Source of the DNA: Varroa destructor
Taxonomy: Eukaryota > Arthropoda > Arachnida > Mesostigmata > Varroidae
Reading direction: 5' to 3'
NCBI RefSeq assembly: GCF_002443255.2
Contig: NW_019211455.1
Location: forward strand, 29,524,239-29,588,238
Length of the DNA stretch: 64,000 nucleotides
The position numbers were made by a program, and so were the translations under genes. Positions within the stretch are counted from its first letter, which is position 1, and every line of letters starts with the position of its first letter. The notes beneath the pieces are model-generated. The model worked only from the letters and a program-made list of their open reading frames with translations. It searched no databases and was not told the origin of the DNA. Of this stretch, positions 38,598-49,696 are shown piece after piece.

Positions 38598-40749
38598 GTA
38601 GACTGAAGCTTTACAACCGTTTCTGGAACAGCAAATCCGTTTTACGGTTGAGCGTTGTGCCTATAACAGCAGCGCTGCCTTATCGTGCATTCATCGGCAA
38701 TTGTTACACTACCAAGGATCCAAGTCTTGGGTCATTTGCGATTCTTTCAAGGCTATTGTTGAGTACCAGAACCATTTGTTGTAATCTGTGATCGCACCTT
38801 TAGTGAAGACATGGAATAACATCAGTCCGCTTGTGCTGGAGCCACATACCAAATGCTGTGCTAAACACATTTCTGTAATTTGTCGAAATCTCCTTGTAGC
38901 GCAATGCAAAGCATTTTGGCGAATTACGCGCAATTTAAATGCTAAAGCAAGAACTGCAGGAATAAGCTACCGTACCCTTTGAGGAGTAGATACCCGAAAA
39001 CTGATGTCAACTTGTAGTTATTCATGGCTAATGGCTGAAATGTAAAATATTTAGCGACGTATTGCGTAGGTATTCAGAGGATGTAATCGTGCAGATCTCC
39101 TGCGTATATTTGGTTTCGAGAAGAATCACATCAATTTGGAAGGACCCATAATCTAACCTCACACATAAAATAAGCGGTGATGACAATGACTTTTACCACA
39201 CCGTTTCCGAGACTCAGAGAACCGCGTGAGAGAAGGAAAAAGCTACTAACTCCAATGACGGACTATACAGCGTCTGTCTAAGCAACTGCAACAATGACAA
39301 GAAGCAACAAAGGACGCCTAAGGAAAGCATAGCGGATGCTTGCTCTTCAAATAAATAGAGTATTTCAAACCACCTTGATTCTTGCCGCCATAATCGTGAG
39401 TTTATCGGAACTATGAAGCATCATCGTTAAGAAGTTGTAAGAAGTACCTAAAGCTCGGACACGTATCCGAGAGAAAGTTATTACATATAAATTTTTAGCA
39501 GTTAAAGTGGGAAAGCAAAACGATGGTCACTGCCTAGATTAGGAGGTTAAAATTAAAATCAAGAGTGGCATAGAAGGAGCTTCTAAAAAGTGAATTATGA
39601 CCTAACTTAGGTCCTCATTAGCTACTGATTTTTTCGAACGTATATCCATAGAGTGGAAAAAAGAACAAGTGACTTGTGCATCGTATACAAAAGTGGCTTG
39701 TGCAACGGTATACTCATTATGATTTATACACTGTACATTTTCTCAGAGGAAAAGGGCAGAAACTGCAAGAGAAATAGGGCACACATTTATAGTCCACGCC
39801 ATGATAAACTGGATGCTTCAGGGCAAAGGACATCGGGCTGCAATATCCGACGACATGATGAAGGTTACGCACACACTCAAAGAAAAAACAACAGGAGTGA
39901 ACAAGACGTTGACAGAAAGCAGAACTGCTACAAGACCTGCATTGAATACCAAAGAGGATTCTCCAGAAGTCGCAGGGTACGAAAGAGAATTACTGGTCGA
40001 GGATTAATGGCAAAGGAATGTGCGAATATAGTGTGAACTGCTTTAGGTGAAACTGGTTACTAAAGTATCCCAAAACTCTACCGTGGCAAATATTGAGATG
40101 TGAGCTTGGTATCCATGTGCAAGATTTACATATCAACCTTCTAAAAAACGTGCTCGGAGACAGTGCGCGATATGCATACAGTATGTGAGAATGCTATAGA
40201 CTACCATTCGTTACAACTGCCGATCACCGAATCGTAAGCTTAAAACATTCCACTTAAATAAAACAGTTATTACATCCGCGTGTTGACGGCTAGACGATTT
40301 CTATAATTGTTCCAAGATTACCGAGCAGACTTTTCATTCCGAAAATCGTTGGTTCTGCATAGTCGGTACCAAAACTGACACCTTCATAAACAGACTTAAT
40401 AAGTAAAAAATTGTCACATATAGTTACTACATTAAGAATCTTATGGGGTTTAATAAGGTTGAGAAATGTATGCATTTTTATGAACGCCTTAGTCATTTCA
40501 TGGTAAACTGAGCTCTACCAAAGTAGTCAAGACACAACAATTTTTATTTCATGTCTAATTCAACGTTTACCTTTTTGCCATGAAAGCCAGCCATTATTTA
40601 ATTACTAATCGCAAATACTATAGTAAGAAAGAGCACAATTGGGAATGTTTTGTCGTTTTATTTGTTGTCCTTTCGCCATTGTGGCCAGGTGTCATAAAAT
40701 ATTCAAATCCGATTCAAAAAAAAATTCGGACTCACAAATACTTTGTTCT

Positions 40750-40810
40750 ACGCTGGGAGCCAGCCATCTGAAGCGATGATCAACGGCAGTACCGGACGTT
40801 CAAAATATAA
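40750..40810 (+). repeat. SINE-like repeat, tail fragment
   Basis: Shares CCAGCCATCTG, an AACGGC block and TACCGGACGT with the tail of the element at 36240-36300. The head with the pol III boxes is missing or unrecognisable. Confidence 0.45.
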
Positions 40811-41285
40811 CAACCAATGGGATATATTGACTAGTACCGTAATATATTAAATGCAAATAATGCTAGAATATTGGTAACATTGTTTAGATGGATGTAAATG
40901 AACACAGTTTTCCAAGCGCCTAGGTATTAAATACCAGGGAAATGCGTGAGTAGAGTTAATGAAACGGTAGCCGATTAGAGAATATGTGTATCTGATTTAA
41001 GTCTCTTTTACGGTAGCCTTCCTAAAGACAATAGGGCTTCTGTACTATTGGAGCAATGGCGGTTTTGCCTGCCATGAAGCTCTGTGAAGTTTAGCCCCCC
41101 AGTACTGTTCGCACGGGTGTCCAGTGGTGCATTTAAGTGTCGTATAGATTCGAACATACATACGTGACGCGTTCATTTTCTAGAATTTAACCCATTTCAA
41201 TACTCGATACATTATATCTTTTGTTGGATAAGCTAGACTTTGGTGAAACAAAATAGCTGATTCGTGTTGTTCTTTTCCATTTCAG

Positions 41286-44200
41286 ACTGGGGTATGCGTT
41301 TCCGGCAGGGACGTTGCGACATTGTTGTACTCGAAAGTTGTGGACCACTTGTCACATACATTATCAAGCCGAGGTGGGATGAGAACTTATGCGCGAAACG
41401 GGACAATCTTTATGCATTGCTCGTTAGTTGAAGCCGATTTTCTTATGGCAAACCGGCCACACGTTATACCGGAATGTCCTAAGGAGCTTAATGTACGGCG
41501 GGTATCTCCTCAGTGCGCCTCGGATCGATCTACATTTCAACCTGATCGACGAGTCAATATCCGGCGAATACTCCCTCAAATCTATGGTTTGACTCAAATG
41601 CTAAGGATTACACTGCATGATCCGCCGGAACTACCACAAGCGGGGATCTGTGCAAGCCTGGCAGCTGCCCTTGATCAAGTTGGCAGGGTAAAAGAGGTGG
41701 TATCGGTTGCCTCGGATAGTAACACATACATTGTGACGTTTCACGATTACGACTCGGTAGACGTATTTATCCTATTATGCATTTCGCAGCGTGACAATGG
41801 CGTTCCTCTACCGATCAGCGCCTTACCGGATGCACCTCCGCGTTCATCATCGAAACTGGTATACGATTGCCGGCCTTCGACAACGGCATTGTCGCATCTT
41901 CTTCGCGTTGGTCCACCAAACCTCTCAGCAGCAGGGCTCACGTTGGTATCGGCTAGTGACGACAAAGAGACGAAACCATTGTCGGACAGAGCTACGTCTG
42001 CAGGTGGTTTCAGCATTCAGACCGAGCGTTCGATATCGATTTCGCGTGCAAACCATAGAGAAGAGACTATATCACATACAACAACAAACGACCGGGTTTC
42101 GACACGCTCGCCTATGGCTACGTCCTCTTCAGCCAATCATGATAGCACGAGTATTACAACATCCGCTCGGGCACACTGTCCCAGAGGTTTACGGAACAAC
42201 GAATCGGAGGTCAAACTGACGAAAGAACTAAAAAGAAAAGTTTATTCGCCTCCATCTTGTAAGCGAATCAAGACTGATATTAAACCGCCCTCTCCAATCC
42301 GGCAGCCGTTTATGCAGGATGTAGCTCAGCAAGTACCAGCTTCACGTGGAAGTCAACGACAACAACATTGGGAACTTCACAAATACGTCGGAGGACAGCG
42401 ATCTAAAGAGAGTATTGATCTTTGCTCACTCGGATTTCCTATTGCGATTGGTCGCGATCCTGTACGGGCGAAAATTCAGGTTGGAGGACCTAGTATGCAG
42501 GTCAGTCGCTTGAACATATGCTTATCACAGTATTCTTTGTGATATTCTATTAGATAAATAAGCCCTCTAAGCGATGTCCAACATTATGCAGCTTATTGCC
42601 TAAACATTTTGGCTATTTCCTAGAGACACCGAACTTAAGCGCAGTGACTAATTATAAGATCGTCGTAGGCTATTCTGTGAAAGCAGTTTTAGCGGCGTGT
42701 ACAAGGTAGTAATAATATTGCCGATGTGCCCACTTCTGCATCTTTAGAACATTTTAGTTTCTTTAAAAGTGAAACTAACTGTTATGCTGTTTCGATTAAT
42801 GTCTTACACTAGGCTAAATAACAGCTGGATACTAAGCAATTATTTGCACCAAATTTTTTTTGCACGTGTCGATTTTTTTTCAGAGGTATAGAAGCGCTTA
42901 GCTTTACATGTAAAGTAAATGACCATTAAAATACCCTTTTTGCATAAGGCATGTATGGTTAATCTATTAAACAACGACCAAACGTCTTAGTGTACTTCAC
43001 TGTATGAAATTCTGGTACTCCTTTATGCTTAGTACTTAGTACAGATCCATGACACCTGTTCGTAATGGCCCTGCGCGCCAAATGAATCACTCCAGCAAGT
43101 CGCAGTTCTAGTATACAACTGACCTTTCTTAGATAATTTTTAGACTTTTTTCTAAATTACAAGAGTACGGTTAATCCGCAGGTGGTCGATTTACGAACGG
43201 TCGAAAGAATCAGTTAGGTAGACTCGAAAGAAACATGTAAATGTCGTTCCTGCTAATAGCGTGAGTGAGAATTATTCCTTACTTATAGAGAACGTATCTG
43301 ATGTATGCAAATGACATATCGAAGAACAGACACTTGCATAACACTTGCAGGACACTTGCAGGATACATGCATATGCAGTTCAAGTTACTGTAATGCGATT
43401 CTTCCCTTTACGTAAGATTATTTTTCAGCTTCAGTGTAACTCTGGAAAATTTCTAATTCCGGATTCCGAAAAATCTAGAAGACGCAATTTTTCAAGCGTG
43501 AATCTGGATTGCCAAAATAGCCGTTAGCTGTATCTATCGACTACCAAATATAGTAAATATCGATAAAAAGATAAATCAGTTACTTAAAAGGCACTAGGTC
43601 TAAGGTCCCTGATGTAAGGGTTCATATAGAGCAAGTGTAGTCTATGCCGAGTGCTTAAAATATACTGATAATGTGTGTCTAGTAATTTTCATTATACTAA
43701 TAATTTAAGCCATTACCAATGTATTTTCGCAGATACCGACACAAATATTGCTATAAATATCCAACTAGATATTTATACATTAAAACTGCCGAAACAACTT
43801 GTGAAGTAATGCGATCGGTAAATATAAATCGGTTTTTCTCGGTTTCAAGAAAAGTTACACTACCGTACGCCGCTTGTCACGACAAACGTAATAACTGGAT
43901 TGAGGTACGCCGATACTTCTCTGTACAAAACGTAGTCTACAGTTGTGCAGTAACGTCTAGAACAATTTGGCTGAATAAAACTTTGTATACAAAACAGTAG
44001 TGTGTATGAATACTGAAAAGCGTCAAGTTGTATCTTGAGAGTTTCTGCTATAAAACAAAAGTTGTTCATTTTTATGAATATAACTTGCAGCATGTGAGTC
44101 GTCTCCATGTCGAACTACATGAAAATAAGGCTTTCGGTGAGTCTGCTAATTCATTGCGGCTCGATTGCCACTCAGCTAATGGTACTGTAGTTGATGGAAT

Positions 44201-47200
44201 TTACGTGAAGAAAGGTGACTGGGCTGAGATACGTGAGGGTTCTTCATTTATCCTCGGTGACGTCTCTTACCTGAAAGGTTCTGATGCTCCAAATCAAGAA
44301 CTTCGGTTTACCCTACATCGAGCGTCTGACCAAGACGCCAGCAAGGAAAACTGTAGCAGTTCCGTACATCGGAATACAACTATGCAATGGTTAGCAAGTT
44401 CAACTAAAATATTTACAGTGGATATATTTTAAAATTAGAGAAATTAACTAAGAATAGGATTAATATTCGAGATTGCCTAGACTAATACCTTTAAAATGGT
44501 GAAGAACAAGCCGCATGTACGTTTAATTGAAAACGTTTTTGAAAATGCATTTCCTAGCATTCAGCTGTGGCAGCAATTTGAATAAATAGGGCGCGCTATT
44601 TTTAGTCATTTGTTCTAAATATTTATAATTAATTTTGTGAAATATTTATTGGAAGTATGTTTATCGAAAGTAAAAGGAATTTCGAACTACAAAAAGACCA
44701 CGCCATCACAATATCTGACTCAGAAGAGGAGAAAGATGTAAAATCCGATATTCAGCCGTCTCTAATGCTTCGGAACCCTGCGGCTAATCACAGTAGATCA
44801 GACGATATGTTTAATGAAATAATAGTTTTATCGGATGACGACGACAACCCAGACGAGATCTCGGAAAATAATCAATTTCAGGTAGGTGTTAAGGGTGCAT
44901 GATTTGTAGTATATCGTATACAAAGCTTAGTGCAATATTTTGAGTTAAAGAAAATTACCAGTTCAATTACTTAGTATTCTTTCAAAATAGTTCAGGAGGT
45001 AATTCAATTAAAGAAAAAAGCAAGGTTTTTCTGCTACGTAAAATTGTCTCTTAGTTTCGAACATTTCTTGTAAAATTATTGTCCCACAACACCACTTGAC
45101 GCGTCCTATGGTTTTGCGATTTAAGCTACTAGAAGAAAAACGAAAGCGTTACATTTTTTCAAAATAAAACGTGTTCCCAGGTAATTCGTATGGTAATTTT
45201 CTGTTTTTGTAATGTTAATGTTCTTTGCAGCAATTGGTAATGAAATTCAAGGACGAACCGATCGACGACGAGGAGTTGCCTTTTAGTCCTTCAGCTAATA
45301 AAGCCACAGCCAATACAAATGTCATTGTCTGTACCGAAAGACCGCTTACAGCTAAAGTATCCCATGGTCTTATATCAAATCAAGTGAGCAACGCGCAGAG
45401 CAGCGAAAATCGTCCAAGTGGAGGAACAGGTAGCCCAGCCGTTGCGTCACCTACAGTTCAAGAAACTATTGTCCCTATTCTAAGTGTTCCTAATCCTACT
45501 GTTACGCACTTCAGCCATCCTAGTTTAGGAAAACCTGCTTGTGATCTATTCAAATTGAATGTGACGACATCGGAACGACTACAGCCCATTTGCAGTGGAA
45601 CACCGTCCCCCAGCGATTCCTCTACGAGGCCCATAGAGCGCGAGAGTAACCAACTACGCTCGCGTCGAGCGTCGAGTCCTTCAGTTGGGCACCCACGGTC
45701 ATTACCTCAGATTCGTATAGGCTTTGACGCCTTTCGTCGATGTCTGCTTGATTTGCGGCTCGGTATCGGCGATTTACCACAGCCGTGTCTGGTAAAATTT
45801 ACTAATTACGTAAAATATAGCGGAATTCCTAAAAATATCACCGAATTGACGCGACTTCTCTTTTCCTGTTTCTGCCTCGAGGCTTCTGCAAGGGTAGAGA
45901 TCGCGCTATGCCGAAGGGACCGTCGAAGGAGTCAGCCGCAACCACAGATGAAAGATGAATTGTCAGTAATATCGTCACTTATCTCACAAAAGCAGGTGGC
46001 CGACGGGGTTCTCAGAGTAAGATTGATTGCTGCTTGTGACAACGGCGCTGGACGGCCGTTAGAGAGTGTATCAGTGGTATTGCTGCACGTGGTGTGTGTA
46101 CGGCGCGGTGGGAAGCAGTTACGATCACGTAGTTTGCTCGGCCTCGTATACAGCAGCGAACGTAAAGACCGACGGGACAGGAGTGGGACCGTTGCTGTGC
46201 CTGATGTGTTAGCAAAAAGTGAACAAAAATTGGATGTTGTCGATGACGTCCTAATTGATTTGAACGCCCACGAACTTGACGGGTAAGCGATACTGCGTTG
46301 AGATAAAAACATTTAATGGTTTTGGCCTTACTGGCCTATTGAATTATGCGTATCTAAAGCATTTTTTTGTTCATCACTATAATGCTAATTTTTAGACATA
46401 TGCGAAATATGAACTTACAGGATACGTTTTCTAATACATGATAACGTTTGCGGAATGATTGATATATATATTTTTATATATATATACACATATATTGGAT
46501 GTAGTAAAAATCAGAAGAAGTATATAAGAAGTTTTTTAAGGAGTATGGCAAAAAAAAAGGATGCATTTAATAATCTTTTTAATATGATAATTTATGGTTT
46601 CCGCTCAGACTTCAATTACAGATTGATCAACTGTTACAAATAGAACGTTTGTGCGAGGTGAATGAGCTTAAGAAAGTCGTCTCAATGCGACAGATGCCAT
46701 CGTCGCACAGTATGTTTCTACTCGGTCCTCCGTATTCCTCATCCGCATGTCCGATTTGGAGTCCCCAAGATGCTTCAGCGGCCCAGACGTCACAGTCAGA
46801 CACGATGCAGCGCGTTATGACCCGAATCGCACGTACTCCAAAGCTAAGTTCAGAAGAGAGCATTGTAGTATGTGCTGCTCTGGCTCAAATACTTGATCAT
46901 CCGACGGAAGACTGCGAAGGCATACTTACGCCTACTACAATGCTGGTTCACGGTGCGGCGGGAAGTGGCAAGACAGCGACCTTACTCGAAGTAGCACTCC
47001 AGGCTGTGTTAGCAAAACCGCAAGAGACTGTGCTGGTCTTCTGCAAGTGGCCTCAAGCCGCTGACCAGGTGGCGCTTAAGTTACACGGTATGTACGGTAT
47101 ATTTAGACAACGATTAATTCTGACGAACTTATACCCATACAATCTGCAGTTGCAAAAGTATACAGCAACTCAAATCGGCTGCAGCTAAACAGCAGAAATC

Positions 47201-49696
47201 ATGCATTCTTGTTTATTGATGTGATTTTTTTTCAAAATAGAAAATGTCTTGCAAAAAAAATTTATGGTTGGTTCTAAATTTTTCACTGCTCGAAAACTGG
47301 AACACAGAAAAGCTTTAAACTATATGATGATTAGTTGTATTCATAATTGTAACCTCATTGCAGGCCTAATAGAATCTCGCGGTTACGGAGATCGCATTCG
47401 CGTGACACGCACTGGCCGATCCCGTCATCCAGCTGTTGCATCAATCACACTCAGCGAGCGCGCGAAGCAAGCACATGCCATAGAGCATGAAGGCTCCTTG
47501 AATAAGCTAAAGTTCTCTATTGGGGAAACGAAAAAAGTCATTCAAGGACTTCGGCATAGTCTTGAAGATCAGTTAACCGAGCTGCCTTTAGCCGTTAAAA
47601 GAAAGTACGTGAGAATAAGCTAACTGCTTCAACGCAATACGAGTTAACAACAAATCAACGGATGCATTGTTTGCCCTTATAAATTCAGCGCCCCATATAC
47701 ATATCCATTAACGAATCGAAGCGACAGATAACTATTGAGCGGAACAAGTTTTTTTGTTTTTGCTTCTTGACGGTTTTATGAGAATTTAACTTTTTATAGG
47801 AAATTGCAAGAAATCGCGCAGTTTGAGGAGGTTTTGCTTAGCGAACAGGAGCAACTTGCCCGGGAAGAAAAGCGACTCTATCAGGATGAATTGATACGTG
47901 AGTCATTTGCAGGTCGGCGTCGTCGTATTCTCGAGTCTTCCAATATTCTAGTGTGCGGCTACATTGACGTAGAAACATCGATTATCGGATACGCGTTCGG
48001 TAAGGAGTCCTATAGAAGCACTTGGTCTAGAGGTCCATGAAAATAACCTATCAAATGATGGCACAATTTTCAAGAATTCTTTATTACACAATAGCCTACG
48101 TGCACAATATATCTACTCCGACGCTACTTTGCATATCCGTCAATATACTAATAAATATTTCTCTATTTGTCGCTGTGACTTTCTGTTTACAAATTAAAGT
48201 TGTTACTAATATCACTATTCCGAAATATGATTTTATTACAAGTGTTCATACTGTTAATTGCAGAACGCACTCACGGCAAACGGATTTCTCTTATATTGGT
48301 GGATCAAGCGCAAGAGATCTCTATAGGCGACCTCGTTCCTGTAATGCAGTTACCTGTTAACCGCTTAGTGTTTTTCGGAGATCGAAATCAAAGTAGGTTT
48401 TGGAGGCCGAAGCATACGATTGTCCGAAACACGGATCTTTTCAGACAATCTGCTTTTGAAAGGATGATCGCTGCGTGTCCTCAAAAAGCCTTCTATTTAA
48501 AAACTCAGTGGCGCCTACCGAGCCCGCTAGACGGGATCGTCAACGTTATGTTTTATGGAGGTTTGGTAACGTTCAAACTAGGTAGAGATAGTATCGTCAT
48601 TCTATTACGTTGATATGAACGCTTTAGAACTCCTACATTTTGATCTACACCATTTGTAATGCGAAACGCAGGAAGTTATGGTACGATTTTGCTATATATA
48701 TATACAGGCTTTTTTCTGATTTGTTTTCTAAAATCATATCTCAACAAAAAGTGTATATTTGAACGTAATTTTCTGAACACGCCAAGAGTGTAATTTCTAA
48801 CTATTATGTTGATTTGCCATAACCTCAGTTCTCTTCGATTTAAGGCTTAAACCGTTCATAGTCCTTGTCTCAAATATTTTTTTCTTTAAATTTCGCTTAT
48901 TTCTTCTTGATGGCATCAATGCGTCGCAAAGTCAAGATTCGCCGTATCCGTAGCAATCCAAACGATTCAAATCTAGGCCATATGCGCTTAGCCCGAAACA
49001 ACGTCAGCTTTTTAAGCCGTCCATCCTACACGTAGCCATAGAAGGAACATCGTATGTATTAAGATATGCACATATGTAGGCTATAACAGCAGTACTTTTG
49101 TCATGTATATTTTCCTAGGTCGGCTACGGTCAATGCGTGACAAAACTGCTGTGGCGCCGAATCGGGATCGGTTGGACTGCGCAATTAAGTTAGCCGCTCT
49201 TACTATGATCAACGTAAGCACTGCCGAGCTTCTACCTTCTAGGGATCTTCCTCGCGCCCCGATTCAGATGATTTGCAACGTTGTCGAAGCGCTAGCTCCC
49301 CATTCTAGCCGAATTCATATCGTGTTATCGTTCGCCAGTAACCATATTCCGGTATCCCTCCTTCCACCAAACTTAGCCTCACGCTGTGAGGCCCAGTTTA
49401 TTGGGCCCGACCTTTTGACGCATGTCGCTGACCCGAATGTCGTGGTGCTTCCTTTATTTAACCTGCCTTTTGTCGACGAACTCTCTCGCCGCGATCCGCC
49501 TTTGCTGTGTTCCATCGTGACTCGTCCTAACACATCCCTTATAATCGTTGGACACCTGACAGCTGCAGGTAAAACAGCCGAGAGAATCGAGGAATTGGTC
49601 CAACGAGCAAAAAGAGCCAATCGTTACATCAACGAAAAGCCTGCTTGGCTAACAAAAATTACGCCCCGTAATTTGTCACAATACCTAATGGAGTAA
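41286..49696 (+). CDS. FHA-domain, SIM-containing, Upf1/Sen1-like degenerate SF1 helicase (first exon missing)
   Basis: Not recognised as any named protein. Nine exons, all in phase: 41286-42500, 44091-44389, 44656-44881, 45231-46282, 46619-47097, 47364-47604, 47800-47999, 48264-48560 and 49119-49696; together 1,528 aa plus a missing N-terminal start. Domains in order: RRM-like fold at ~103-165 (LRITLH, then YIVTFHDYDSV); Ser/Thr-rich linker; FHA domain ~360-480 with IGRDP, HVSRLHVEL and SANGT, split by an intron; two acidic SUMO-interaction-like motifs ~522 and ~560 (AITISDSEEE, EIIVLSDDDD); a disordered linker starting with MKFKDEPIDDEE; Walker A GAAGSGKT ~1042; charged coiled-coil segment in exons 47364-47999; Walker B LILVDQAQE ~1251; motif III GDRNQ; motif IV TQWRLPSPLDGIVNVMFY; weak RecA2 ending with VTRPN..LIIVG. 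Known biology of such modules: FHA binds phosphothreonine, SIMs bind SUMO, Upf1-like cores move on RNA or DNA. Loss of the Walker-B Glu suggests a helicase-derived scaffold (inference). Confidence 0.85.
42501..44090. other. Intron within the FHA domain
   Basis: A 1.6-kb intron splitting the FHA domain just before the HVSRLH phosphothreonine-binding loop. Open frames inside (43345-43527, 43719-44000) are not recognisable. The remaining introns of this gene (44390-44655, 44882-45230, 46283-46618, 47098-47363, 47605-47799, 48000-48263, 48561-49118) hold nothing of note. Confidence 0.6.

Larger units (their letters stand above)
35001..41285. other. Long intergenic region with repeats
   Basis: Lies between the minus-strand PUSL1-like gene and the plus-strand FHA/helicase gene, so it should contain both promoters and the first exon of the latter. 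CpG-rich sequence at 35690-35790 is a candidate promoter. SINE-like repeats lie at 36120-36310 and 40750-40810, and a TA microsatellite at 38574-38597. A polar open frame at 39801-40007 is unassigned. No gene is called. Confidence 0.45.

Noticed and set aside
47249..47363. In-frame upstream extension of the helicase exon beginning at 47364
   Set aside because: The extension is intronic: a good acceptor (ATTGCAG) at 47363 restores the frame with the exon ending at 47097.
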